The translations under genes and the position numbers were made by a program. Shown in pieces: positions 41,088 to 49,111 of a stretch of DNA of 50,566 bases. The DNA comes from CAIPVR01 sp049316905 (GTDB lineage: Bacteria > Actinomycetota > Acidimicrobiia > Acidimicrobiales > Microtrichaceae): positions 1 through 50,566 of the forward strand of contig JBMOJH010000013.1 of the NCBI GenBank assembly GCA_049316905.1, given 5' to 3'. The number at the start of each line of letters is the position of its first letter. Positions within the stretch are counted from its first letter, which is position 1. The notes under the pieces are model-generated. The model searched no databases, was not told the DNA's origin, and saw only the letters and a list, made by a program, of their open reading frames with translations.

Positions 41088-42304
41088 GTCCGTTCCCGCC
41101 CGTCGCCGCGCCGGGGCGCACCACGGTGCTGGTGAACCTGCTGTGGCTGGTCCCGGGCGTGGTGGGCGGCAGCGAGGAGTCCACCACGGACGCGCTCCGG
41201 GCAGTGGCCGAGCTGGCCCCGGACGACGTCGAGTTGCGCCTGGCCGTGCTGCGGCCCTTCCTGCACGCCCACCCGGACCTGGCCGACGCATTCGGCTGTG
41301 AGGTCCTGGACCTCGACGGCCGATCCAAGCCGCGACGGGTGCTCGCCGAACAGACATGGTTGCCCGGCGTCACGCGGCGCACCGGCGCCGCGGTGGTCCA
41401 CCACGCCGGCGGGGTGGTGCCGTTCCGCCATCCGGGTCGGGTGGTGCTCACCGTGCACGACCTCCAGCCCCTCGACCTGCCCCGGAACTTCCGGCCCACC
41501 AAGCGCGCCTACATCCGGGCGATGGCCGGGCGTTCCGCCCGCGTGGCCGACGTGGTGGTGGTGCCGAGCCGCTTCAGTCGCGACCGGGTGGTGGCCCTGC
41601 TCGGCGTCCCGCCCGGACGGGTCGAGGTGGTGCCGTGGTCGGTGCGGGCGACCTCGGCCCCACCAGGGACGGCGGCGGGCGCCGGGACCGTCGAGGAGTT
41701 CCCGCTCCCGCCGGTCCTCGGTTCCGATCCGTTCCTGCTGTACCCGGCGATCACGTATCCCCACAAGAACCACCTCACGTTGCTCGACGCGTTCGCGCGG
41801 GTGGCCGCGGTGGAGCCCGATCTGCACCTGGTGCTCACCGGCGGGGCCGCGTCCGGCGAGGGCGGGGTGGAGGAACGCCTGCGTCGCGCGGACCTGGCGG
41901 GTCGGGTGCTGCGGACCGGTCGGGTGCCTGCGTCGCAGCTCGACACGCTCTTCCGTCACGCCACCGGAGTGGTCGTTCCGTCCCGCTACGAGGGCTTCGG
42001 CCTGCCCGTGCTCGAGGCGATGGGCCGAGAGGTGCCGGTGCTCGCCGCGGATGCCGGGAGCCTGCCGGAGGTCGCCGCACCCGAGGACCTGGTGCCCGCC
42101 ACCGACGTGGCAGCGTGGGCCGACCGGATGACCGCGCTCGTCCGTGAGGGCCCAGCGGACCGGGCGCGCCGGATCGCCCGCAACCGTGCGCTCGCGGCGA
42201 CGTTCACACCCCGGAGGACGGCGGCCGGCCTGCTCAACGCGTACCGTCGGGCGGCAGGCCTCCGCCCGGACCGCGACGGTCCGTCCCCTCCCACACCGCC
42301 ATGA
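41084..42304 (+). CDS. GT4-type glycosyltransferase
   Basis: This 406-residue protein has the N-terminal VNLLWLVPGVVGGSEE loop, VHDLQPLDLPRNF, and VVPSRFSRD. Its donor domain has LLYPAITYPHKNH and YEGFGLPVLEAMGREVP. The P-H-K-N turn is common in WbaZ/mannosyltransferase-type GT4 enzymes. The closing segment is rich in R, P and S. It overlaps the genes on both sides by 4 nt (ATGA). It should act in the cytoplasm on the same lipid-linked chain as its partners. Confidence 0.86.
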   Translation: MSPFPPVAAPGRTTVLVNLLWLVPGVVGGSEESTTDALRAVAELAPDDVELRLAVLRPFLHAHPDLADAFGCEVLDLDGRSKPRRVLAEQTWLPGVTRRTGAAVVHHAGGVVPFRHPGRVVLTVHDLQPLDLPRNFRPTKRAYIRAMAGRSARVADVVVVPSRFSRDRVVALLGVPPGRVEVVPWSVRATSAPPGTAAGAGTVEEFPLPPVLGSDPFLLYPAITYPHKNHLTLLDAFARVAAVEPDLHLVLTGGAASGEGGVEERLRRADLAGRVLRTGRVPASQLDTLFRHATGVVVPSRYEGFGLPVLEAMGREVPVLAADAGSLPEVAAPEDLVPATDVAAWADRMTALVREGPADRARRIARNRALAATFTPRRTAAGLLNAYRRAAGLRPDRDGPSPPTPP

Positions 42305-43548
42305 ACCTCCTGATCCTCTGCCCCCACTTCGCCCCTGACGTCGCGCCCACCGGCGAGGTGATGACCGCCATCGCCCGGGCGCTCGCGGATCGCGGCCACC
42401 GCCTCCACGTGGTCACCTCCCTGCCCTGGTACCGCCACCACCGGGTGGAGGAGGGCTGGACCGGCCGGCCGTGGCGCACCGAGACCACCTCGTGGGGGGC
42501 GATCACGCGCCTCCACCCGTTCCCCACCGACAAGACGAACATCCCGGCGCGCGCCGTGGCCTTCGCGGGCTTCACCGGGATGGCTGCGGTCGCGGGTGCA
42601 GCGACACGCATCCGACCCGACGCGGTGATGGTCATGTCGCCCCCGCTCCCGCTGGGGATGGCGGGCTGGCTCGCCGCGCTGCCGCGTCGCACCCCGTTCG
42701 TGTTCAACGTGCAGGACGTGTTCCCCGACGTGGCGGTGGAGCTCGGCGCGATCACCGATCCGCGGGTGATCGCCGCCGCGGCGTCACTCGAGCGCTTCCT
42801 CTACCGGCGCGCCGATGCGGTCACCGTGCTGAGTGACGACCTGCGCGACAACGTGGCAGCGAAGGTGGGCCGCGTCCGGCCCGAGCGCGTCCGGGTGATC
42901 CCGAACTTCGTCGACACCCGGCGGATCCGGCCGAGCGACCCCGACAACGCCTACCGCGCCGAGTACGACCTCCGCGGCCGGACCGTGGTCATGTACGCGG
43001 GCAACGTGGGTCTGTCGCAGTCGCTCGACCTGGTGGTGGAGGCGGCCCGCCGCCACCGTGACCGCGACGACGTGGTGTTCGTGATCAACGGCGGCGGCTC
43101 CGGTCGCCGTGACCTCATCGCGTCCGCCGACGGACTGCCCAACCTCCGGTTCGTCGACATGCAGCCGCGCGAGCGGCTCCCCGAGGTGCTCGCCGCGGCC
43201 GACATCCACCTCGTGCCGCTGCGCCGTGGGCTCGCCCGATCGAGTGTGCCGTCCAAGCTGTACTCGATCCTCGCCGCCGGGCGTCCGGTCCTCGCCAGCG
43301 TGGACGAGGGCACGGAGGTGGCCCTGACGGTGGAGCGGGCGGGCGCGGGCGAGTCGGTACCGCCCGAGGACCCGGAGGCCTTCTGCGCCGCCCTCGACGC
43401 CTTGCTCGCGGACCCCGACCGCCGGGACCGGATGGGTCGCTCGGCCCGGGACTTCGTGGAGGACTGGGTCTCGCCGGAGGCGGTGGCCGCCTCCTACGAG
43501 GCCCTGTTCGAGGAGGTCCGACTCGAACGTTGGCGCCGACGGGGCTGA
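42301..43548 (+). CDS. GT4-type glycosyltransferase, WcaI/WbuB-like
   Basis: This 415-residue protein opens MNLLILCPHFAPDVAPTGEV and continues with HVVTSLPWYRHH and VFNVQDVFPDVAVELG, the layout of WbuB/WcaI enzymes, which often transfer N-acetylfucosamine or fucose-like sugars. The donor domain has YAGNVGLSQSLD and an LARSSVPSKLYSILAAGRPV segment that replaces the standard EGF..P..E motif. This is normal for the subgroup. It is the last of three coupled glycosyltransferases, 71 bp before the Thr-rich membrane protein gene. Confidence 0.87.
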   Translation: MNLLILCPHFAPDVAPTGEVMTAIARALADRGHRLHVVTSLPWYRHHRVEEGWTGRPWRTETTSWGAITRLHPFPTDKTNIPARAVAFAGFTGMAAVAGAATRIRPDAVMVMSPPLPLGMAGWLAALPRRTPFVFNVQDVFPDVAVELGAITDPRVIAAAASLERFLYRRADAVTVLSDDLRDNVAAKVGRVRPERVRVIPNFVDTRRIRPSDPDNAYRAEYDLRGRTVVMYAGNVGLSQSLDLVVEAARRHRDRDDVVFVINGGGSGRRDLIASADGLPNLRFVDMQPRERLPEVLAAADIHLVPLRRGLARSSVPSKLYSILAAGRPVLASVDEGTEVALTVERAGAGESVPPEDPEAFCAALDALLADPDRRDRMGRSARDFVEDWVSPEAVAASYEALFEEVRLERWRRRG

Positions 43549-43580
43549 GCCGGGGCGCTGCCGGGCCCGCGGTGGCTGGT

Positions 43581-43609
43581 TCGGCACGGGTGCACCGAGG
43601 CACTACCGT
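43581..43609 (+). promoter_or_regulatory. Promoter for the Thr-rich membrane protein
   Basis: TCGGCA (43581-43586) and TACCGT (43604-43609) are 17 bp apart, acceptable -35 and -10 elements. Ten nt lie between the -10 and the ATG at 43620. Confidence 0.45.
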
Positions 43610-43619
43610 TCCCGACCGT

Positions 43620-44345
43620 ATGGGCAAGGCGTCCTCGGCCAAGAAGATCAAGCGCGTCCAGCAGGCGGGCGTCAGTCGCGCCCCCGGGCAGCGGCGGAAC
43701 CTGGCCTACCCGGCCCTGATCATCGGGATCATCGTGGTGGGCACCGTGCTCGTGTGGTTCGCCCGCGAGAGCCGGGTCTCCACCGCGGAGGTGGCACCCA
43801 CGTCCTCGGACACGTGGTACTCGCCGTTCGGCACGAACATCTGTGGCGAGTTCCAGGGGAACTTCCCGCCGAAGGGCAAGGACACCACCGGCATCACCAC
43901 CAACGGCAACGGGCTGATCAAGATCAACCCGAAGGGCAAGGCCAACGAGGGCGCCGGTGCCACCTTCGACAAGTTCCTCGCCTCGGTGGGCATGACCGTC
44001 GCCGAGGGCACACTCACGCTGCCCGACGGCACGACCAAGCGGGACGGCGAGCAGTGCGGCACGGAGGCCGGCCGGGTCGCCCTTTACGTCTGGCCCCCGC
44101 AGGCCAACGACAAGTCCAACCCCCGCGTGATCACCCAGGCCGCCCAGATCAACTCCGCCCGCTTCGTGGAGGACGGCCAGATCTTCGTGCTGGCCTTCAC
44201 CCCGAAGGGCAGCGAGGCCAAGCTCCCGCCGTCGGTGGCGCAGCTCGACGACCCCGAAGCGAAGCCGGCCAAGGACACGTCGCCCACCACGACGACCACC
44301 GAGGCGGGCTCCACCACGTCCACCACCGCCGGTGGCGGGGGCTGA
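43620..44345 (+). CDS. Single-pass membrane protein with extracytoplasmic domain and Thr-rich tail
   Basis: This 241-residue protein has a lysine/arginine-rich cytoplasmic start (MGKASSAKKIKRVQQ), one transmembrane helix (about 30-50), and an extracytoplasmic domain (55-205). Two cysteines in that domain (NICGEF and GEQCGTE) could form a disulfide. The last 25 residues are almost all Thr, Ser, Ala and Gly, a typical site for mannosylation or a flexible wall-spanning linker. I do not recognise a domain family. It lies between the glycosyltransferase chain and the nucleotide-sugar genes, so an envelope role is likely but unproven. The ATG is fixed by the promoter. Confidence 0.75.
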   Translation: MGKASSAKKIKRVQQAGVSRAPGQRRNLAYPALIIGIIVVGTVLVWFARESRVSTAEVAPTSSDTWYSPFGTNICGEFQGNFPPKGKDTTGITTNGNGLIKINPKGKANEGAGATFDKFLASVGMTVAEGTLTLPDGTTKRDGEQCGTEAGRVALYVWPPQANDKSNPRVITQAAQINSARFVEDGQIFVLAFTPKGSEAKLPPSVAQLDDPEAKPAKDTSPTTTTTEAGSTTSTTAGGGG

Positions 44346-44349
44346 GCGG

Positions 44350-45366
44350 GTGCGCGCCGTCGTCCTCGTCGGCGGGTTCGGGACCCGCCTCCGGCCGCTC
44401 ACGCTGGGCCTGCCCAAGCAGATGCTCACGGTGGGCCGCGTGACCATGCTCGAGCGGGTGGTCGAGCACCTGGGTGCCTCGGGCGTGGACGAGGTGGTGC
44501 TGTCGCTCGGCTACCAGCCCGACGCCTTCCTCGACGAGTTCCCCGACGGCACCTGCGCCGGGGTGCGCCTGTCCTACGCGGTGGAGCCCGAGCCGCTCGA
44601 CACCGCCGGTGCGATCGCCTTCGCGGCCCGGCACGTGGGTGTGGACGAACGGTTCATCGCGGTGAACGGCGACGTGCTCACGGACCTCGACGTGGCCGAC
44701 CTGTGGGCGTGCCACGAGCGGTTCGGTGGGTCGGCCACGATCGCCCTCACCCCCGTCGAGGACCCGTCGCGCTTCGGTGTGGTCCCGCTCGACGCCGAGG
44801 GCCGGGTGGAGGCGTTCATCGAGAAGCCCGATCCGGGAACGGCGCCGAGCAACTGGATCAACGCCGGCACCTACGTGCTGGAGCCCGAGGTCCTCGACCT
44901 GGTGCCCGGCGGGCGGAAGGTGTCGATCGAGCGCGAGGTGTTCCCGGCGCTGGTGGAGCGCGGCGGCCTCTACGGGGTGCAGTCCGAGTCGTACTGGATC
45001 GACGCCGGCACCCCGGAGGCCTACCTGCAGGCCCACCTCGACCTGGTCGACGGCGTGCGACCCGGGCTCGGCGCGGGGATCGACCCGTCGGCCCGGATCG
45101 ACGGCAGCGCCAAGGTGCACCGGTCCGTCCTGGGTCAGGGTGTGGTGGTCGCCGCCGGCGCCCACGTGGAGGACTCGGTCCTCCTCGACGGTGCCCGGGT
45201 GAGTGCCGGGGCCGTCGTGCGGCGGTCCATCGTGGGCGGCCGGGCCGTGGTGGGGGAGGCCTCCGACCTGTCCGACCTCACCGTCGTCGGCTTCGACGAG
45301 GACGTCCCGCCGGGCACCGTCGCCTCGGGCGGACGCTTCCCCGGCCCGGAGACCTGGGGCGGCTGA
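44350..45366 (+). CDS. Sugar-1-phosphate nucleotidyltransferase, GDP-mannose pyrophosphorylase-like
   Basis: The protein has 338 residues. The nucleotide loop VRAVVLVGGFGTRLRPLTL at the N-terminus, NGDVLTDLD, FIEKPDPGTAP, NAGTYVLEPEV, and KVSIEREVFPALVERG closely follow mycobacterial ManB/RmlA2 (Rv3264c), a mannose-1-phosphate guanylyltransferase. The C-terminal 100 residues are a left-handed beta-helix (hexapeptide turns). It should make GDP-mannose for the locus, but dTDP- or UDP-sugars cannot be excluded. GTG 44350 is chosen as it lies just upstream of the conserved core. A GTG at 44332 would overlap the previous gene by 14 nt. GalE-like gene follows. Confidence 0.87.
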   Translation: MRAVVLVGGFGTRLRPLTLGLPKQMLTVGRVTMLERVVEHLGASGVDEVVLSLGYQPDAFLDEFPDGTCAGVRLSYAVEPEPLDTAGAIAFAARHVGVDERFIAVNGDVLTDLDVADLWACHERFGGSATIALTPVEDPSRFGVVPLDAEGRVEAFIEKPDPGTAPSNWINAGTYVLEPEVLDLVPGGRKVSIEREVFPALVERGGLYGVQSESYWIDAGTPEAYLQAHLDLVDGVRPGLGAGIDPSARIDGSAKVHRSVLGQGVVVAAGAHVEDSVLLDGARVSAGAVVRRSIVGGRAVVGEASDLSDLTVVGFDEDVPPGTVASGGRFPGPETWGG

Positions 45367-45453
45367 GTCGTCGGACCCGGCCGACGCGCCGGGTCCCGTC
45401 CGAAGGGGGGCGCCCGTGGGCGCACGTCGTGCTCGCACTGGGAGGTGCGCATC

Positions 45454-46410
45454 GTGAGGGTGCTGGTCACCGGCGGAGCCGGGTTCATCGGGTCGACCCT
45501 GGTCGACCGGCTGCTGGCCGAGGGCCACGCCGTGGACGTCATCGACAATCTGTCGAGCGGGAAGCTCGCCAACCTGGCCTCGGCCCGGGCGGACCTCGAC
45601 CACGAGTTCACCTTCCACCAGATGGACATCTGCGACCCCGGCGTGGCCGAGCTGCTCGAGCGACGCCGGCCCGAGGTGGTGTTCCATCTCGCCGCGCAGA
45701 TCGATGTCCGGGTGTCGGTCGCCGATCCGGCGCTCGACGCCCGCATCAACGTGATCGGCTCGCTCAACGTGCTCGAGGGCGCCCGCCGTGCCGGCGCCCG
45801 CAAGGTGGTGTTCGCCTCGTCCGGCGGCACGATCTACGGCGACGTGGACCCGGCGGACCTGCCCGTGACCGAGAGCCACCCGCAGCAGCCCGTGTCGCCC
45901 TACGGCGTGTCGAAGAAGTGCGTGACGGACTACCTGTACGCCTTCCGCGAGCTGCACCAGCTCGAGTACACCTCGCTGGCGCTGGCCAACGTCTACGGGC
46001 CGCGCCAGGACCCCCACGGCGAGGCCGGGGTGGTGGCGATCTTCGCCGGTCGGCTGCTCTCGGGCGAGCGGTGCCGGATCTTCGGTGACGGGGCGCAGAC
46101 CCGGGACTACGTGTTCGTCGACGACGTCGTGGACGGCTTCGTCCGCGCCGCGGAGCGGGGGAGCGGCCTGCTCTGCAACATCGGCACCGGGGTGGAGACC
46201 TCGGTGACCGGCCTGCACTCCGCGATGGCCGCCAACGCCGGGGTGCCCGACGACCCCGAGTTCGCCCCGGCCCGCGCCGGTGAGCTGGCCCGCTCGTGCC
46301 TCGACGCCTCGCGGGCGAAGCTCCACCTCGGCTGGGAGCCCTTCACCGACCTGCGCGCCGGCACCGCCGCGGTGCTCGACTGGTTCCGGGCCCAGCAGCC
46401 CTCCTCCTGA
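45454..46410 (+). CDS. UDP-glucose 4-epimerase-like NAD-dependent epimerase
   Basis: This 318-residue extended SDR has TGGAGFIGS at the N-terminus, NLSSGKLANL, FHLAAQIDVRVSV, the catalytic FASSGGTIYGD (Ser) and SPYGVSKK (Tyr, Lys), and DYVFVDDVV. This is the GalE pattern, interconverting UDP-glucose and UDP-galactose or similar pairs. GTG 45454 is chosen because GGAGG (45441-45445) sits 8 nt upstream. The in-frame GTG at 45445 would overlap that site. It follows the nucleotidyltransferase by 87 bp. The precise sugar pair is not shown. Confidence 0.87.
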   Translation: MRVLVTGGAGFIGSTLVDRLLAEGHAVDVIDNLSSGKLANLASARADLDHEFTFHQMDICDPGVAELLERRRPEVVFHLAAQIDVRVSVADPALDARINVIGSLNVLEGARRAGARKVVFASSGGTIYGDVDPADLPVTESHPQQPVSPYGVSKKCVTDYLYAFRELHQLEYTSLALANVYGPRQDPHGEAGVVAIFAGRLLSGERCRIFGDGAQTRDYVFVDDVVDGFVRAAERGSGLLCNIGTGVETSVTGLHSAMAANAGVPDDPEFAPARAGELARSCLDASRAKLHLGWEPFTDLRAGTAAVLDWFRAQQPSS

Positions 46411-46456
46411 CGCCCGCCGGGCCCGCCGCCGGGAACCGCGGGGCGCTGCGGGGAAC

Positions 46457-46462
46457 TACGAT
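46457..46462 (+). promoter_or_regulatory. -10 box of the SDR-LLM operon
   Basis: TACGAT overlaps the start of a palindromic operator by two bases. The transcript would begin inside the operator and carry a leader of about 34 nt. Confidence 0.45.
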
Positions 46463-46479
46463 CTGACGACCCGTCAGAT
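46461..46479. promoter_or_regulatory. Palindromic repressor operator (TetR-like)
   Basis: ATCTGACG-ACC-CGTCAGAT is a perfect 8-bp inverted repeat with a 3-nt centre, covering the -10/+1 region. The size and CTGACG..CGTCAG form are typical of TetR-family operators. No regulator gene is in the window. Confidence 0.6.
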
Positions 46480-46502
46480 AGGCGGGACAGGGAGTGTGCG
46501 AG

Positions 46503-47252
46503 ATGGACCGGTTCGCCGACAAGGTGGTGCTGCTGACGGGGGCGGCATCGGGCATCGGGCGGGCCACCGCTGAACGCCTGGCCTCCGAGGGGGCGTCGCT
46601 CGCCATCACCGACGTCAACGCGGAGGGGCTCGAGGAGACGGCGACCACCTGCCGGGACCTCGGCGCACGGGTCCTGTCGATGGTCGGTGACGTGGGCGAC
46701 GAGGCGTCGGTCCGTGACACGGTGGCGTCGACCGTGGCGGAGTTCGGCGGTCTCGACGTGCTCGTCAACGTGGCCGGCATCCTTCAGTTCAAGGACCTCC
46801 GCACCACCACGCTCGAGGACTGGGAGCGCATCATCCGGGTGAACCTCACCGGCACGTTCCTGATGTGCCGCGAGGCGCTGCCGCACCTGCTCGAGCGGGG
46901 CGGCAACATCGTGAACACGGCGTCCACCGCCGCACTCGCCGGCCACCCGTGGACGGTGTCGTACTCCGCGTCGAAGGGCGGCGTGTTCGCCCTCACCCAG
47001 ACCCTGGCGGTCGAGTTCGGCAAGCAGGGCATCCGCTGTAACAGCGTGGCGCCCGGCTCCATCCTCACCCCCATCCAGCAGGCCTTCGACCTGCCCGAGG
47101 GCGCCGACGGCAAGCTGATCTACCGGATCATGGCCCTCGACAAGCAGCGCGGCCCCGAGACCGTGGCCTCCGCCATCGCGTTCCTGGCGTCCGACGACGC
47201 CGCGCACGTGAACGGGACCTGCCTCAAGGTCGACGGCGGAACGCTGGCCTGA
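46503..47252 (+). CDS. Short-chain dehydrogenase/reductase
   Basis: This 249-residue classical SDR has the NAD(P) loop TGAASGIGRA, VNVAGILQF (in place of NNAG), the catalytic serine in NTASTAA, YSASKGG (Tyr, Lys), and SVAPGSILTP. It would oxidise or reduce an alcohol/ketone. The ATG at 46503 has AGGGAG upstream. A GTG at 46494 is also in frame. The gene is 10 bp upstream of an F420-dependent oxidoreductase and is controlled by the palindrome at 46461. Together they look like a small inducible catabolic or detoxifying operon. The substrate is unknown. Confidence 0.87.
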   Translation: MDRFADKVVLLTGAASGIGRATAERLASEGASLAITDVNAEGLEETATTCRDLGARVLSMVGDVGDEASVRDTVASTVAEFGGLDVLVNVAGILQFKDLRTTTLEDWERIIRVNLTGTFLMCREALPHLLERGGNIVNTASTAALAGHPWTVSYSASKGGVFALTQTLAVEFGKQGIRCNSVAPGSILTPIQQAFDLPEGADGKLIYRIMALDKQRGPETVASAIAFLASDDAAHVNGTCLKVDGGTLA

Positions 47253-47262
47253 GGACCGCGCC

Positions 47263-48135
47263 GTGGACTTCTCGCTCGCCCTCCCGATGCTCCCCCCGGA
47301 GCACTTCCTGCCGCTCGCCCGCGCCGCCGAGGCCGCCGGGTTCGCCGGTGTGGCGGTGCCCGAGTCGGTCTTCTTCCCGGAGCAGGTCTCCGCGGACTAC
47401 CCCTACACCGCCGACGGCGGGCGCTTCTGGGCGCCCGAGACCCCGTTCCTCGACCCGTTCGTGGCGATCCCCGCCATGGCCGCGGTGACCGACCGGCTGC
47501 GCTTCTACACGAACGTCCTCAAGCTCGGCATCCGCGACCCGCTGCTCGTGGCCAAGACCGTCTCGTCGGCTGCAGCGATGGCCGACGGCCGGATCGGCCT
47601 CGGCGTGGGCCTTTCGTGGATCCCCGAGGAGTTCGAGTGGCTCGGCAAGGAGATGCGCACGCGGGGCAAGCGCACCGACGAGGCCATCGAGATCATTCGC
47701 CTGGTGTGCACCGGTGAGTGGGTCGAGTACCACGGCCGCCACTACGACTTCGGTCGCCTCATCGTGCGTCCCGTGCCCACCCTGCCAGTGCCGATCTACG
47801 TCGGTGGGCTCTCCGAGCCCGGCCTCCGGCGGGCCGCCCGCTTGGCCGACGGCTGGATCTCCGTGGCGAACACCACCGCCGAGATCGCGGACGTGGTGCC
47901 GAAGCTCGGGGAGCTCCGCGCCGAGTACGGCCGGGCCGACGTCCCGTTCGAGATCAAGGCGCTGTGCACCGACGTGTTCGACGCCGACGGGTTCCATCGC
48001 ATGGAGTCCCTCGGCGTCACCGACGCCATGGTGTGCCCCTGGTTCTACCGGCCGGGCGACACCGAGGCGCTCGACCACCAGGTCGACTCGGTGCACTGGT
48101 TCGGCGACGAGGTCATCGCCCGCTTCGACGGCTGA
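47263..48135 (+). CDS. LLM-class F420-dependent oxidoreductase
   Basis: This 290-residue TIM-barrel protein of the luciferase-like family starts VDFSLALPMLPPEHFLPLARAAE. It has LRFYTNVLKLGIRDPLLVAKT and GVGLSWIPEEFEWLG, typical of the F420-dependent group rather than FMN monooxygenases. The closing helices include a PVPIYVGGLSEPGLRRAARLADGW segment, split here, that forms the cofactor pocket. Coenzyme F420 genes cofE and cofD lie 1 kb away, which supports use of F420. It is the second gene of the SDR operon. Its reaction is unknown. Confidence 0.87.
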   Translation: MDFSLALPMLPPEHFLPLARAAEAAGFAGVAVPESVFFPEQVSADYPYTADGGRFWAPETPFLDPFVAIPAMAAVTDRLRFYTNVLKLGIRDPLLVAKTVSSAAAMADGRIGLGVGLSWIPEEFEWLGKEMRTRGKRTDEAIEIIRLVCTGEWVEYHGRHYDFGRLIVRPVPTLPVPIYVGGLSEPGLRRAARLADGWISVANTTAEIADVVPKLGELRAEYGRADVPFEIKALCTDVFDADGFHRMESLGVTDAMVCPWFYRPGDTEALDHQVDSVHWFGDEVIARFDG

Positions 48136-48150
48136 CGACTGAGGGCTGAT

Positions 48151-48165
48151 GGCCGGGGGCCGGCC
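48151..48165. terminator. Perfect hairpin between convergent genes
   Basis: GGCCGG-GGG-CCGGCC lies in the 33-bp gap between the stops at 48135 and 48169. It can act in both directions. No T-tract. Confidence 0.5.
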
Positions 48166-48168
48166 CGG

Positions 48169-49059
48169 TCAGGCCGCCACCACGCGGCGGGCGGGGCGCA
48201 CCGCCGCCAGCATCCGCTCGCTCGTGGACCACAGCAGGTCCTCCGCCCCGGCCTGCATCGCCCAGGGCGCGGGCCGTGCCGGTGACGACGACGACCAGTA
48301 GCGGCCGCTGCCCGTGGCGGCGTCCGGGCTCGACGCCACGTGGATCGAGGTGCGCGCCCCCTCGGCCGGCGTCACGAGCACGTAGGGGGTGAAGCGCATC
48401 AACTGGGCGGTCGCCCCGTGCGTGTCACCCTCCCGGCCGAAGTTGGTGGCCACGGACCCGGGGTGCAGCGAGTGGGCCACGACGCCGGTCCCCTCCAGGC
48501 GGGCCGCGAGCGCCCGCGCGTGCAGGAGGTTGGCGAGCTTCGACTCGCCGTAGACGCGCCAGGACCCGAAGCGGCGGTGGCGGTCGAGGTCGCCCCACGA
48601 CATCCCGCCCACGGCCCAGGCGTGCGCGGCGGAGGACACGTTCACGATCCGGGCGGTGCCCGCCGCCCGGAGTTGGGGGAGCAGCAGGTTCGTGAGCTCG
48701 AAGTGGCCGAGGTGGTTGATGCCGAAGGTCGACTCGAAGCCCTGGGCCGTCTCGGACCGCCGGTCGAGCAGCAGGCCGGCGTTGTTCACGAGCACGTCGA
48801 CGCGGTCGAGGTCGCCGAGCCCGCTCGCGAACCGCGTCACGGAATCGAGGTCCGCGAGGTCGAGGGGACGGTGCTCCACGGCGTCGTTGCCGGACCGGCG
48901 CCGGATCTCCTCCACCGCCGCGTCGGCCTTGGCCTCATCCCGGCAGCCGAGCACCACCCGGGCGCCCGCCCCGGCGAGGCCCACGGCCGTCTCGAGGCCG
49001 ATCCCCGAGTTCCCGCCGGTGATCACCACCACCTTGTCGTCCATCGAGGCGATCGTCAT
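48169..49059 (-). CDS. Short-chain dehydrogenase, retinol-dehydrogenase-like
   Basis: This 296-residue SDR has TGGNSGIGLET at the start, GCRDEAKAD, NNAGLLL, NVSSAAH (Ser), and YGESKLANLLHARAL (Tyr, Lys), the pattern of retinol/WW-domain oxidoreductase-like SDRs common in actinobacteria. HPGSVATNFGR follows. The C-terminus has a short Ser/Pro-rich part and an arginine-rich end. The ATG is fixed by a TAGCGT box 8 nt upstream. It is transcribed away from the cof genes, in the same direction but with its own promoter. Confidence 0.87.
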   Translation of the reverse strand: MTIASMDDKVVVITGGNSGIGLETAVGLAGAGARVVLGCRDEAKADAAVEEIRRRSGNDAVEHRPLDLADLDSVTRFASGLGDLDRVDVLVNNAGLLLDRRSETAQGFESTFGINHLGHFELTNLLLPQLRAAGTARIVNVSSAAHAWAVGGMSWGDLDRHRRFGSWRVYGESKLANLLHARALAARLEGTGVVAHSLHPGSVATNFGREGDTHGATAQLMRFTPYVLVTPAEGARTSIHVASSPDAATGSGRYWSSSSPARPAPWAMQAGAEDLLWSTSERMLAAVRPARRVVAA

Positions 49060-49067
49060 GGGCCGGA

Positions 49068-49073
49068 ACGCTA
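49068..49073 (-). promoter_or_regulatory. Leaderless-type -10 box for the SDR gene
   Basis: TAGCGT on the minus strand is followed by 8 nt and the ATG at 49059. No Shine-Dalgarno sequence is present. Confidence 0.45.
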
Positions 49074-49111
49074 GCCATTCCCCGGCGCTGGGCCCTCCGG
49101 ATCCCGTGGTC

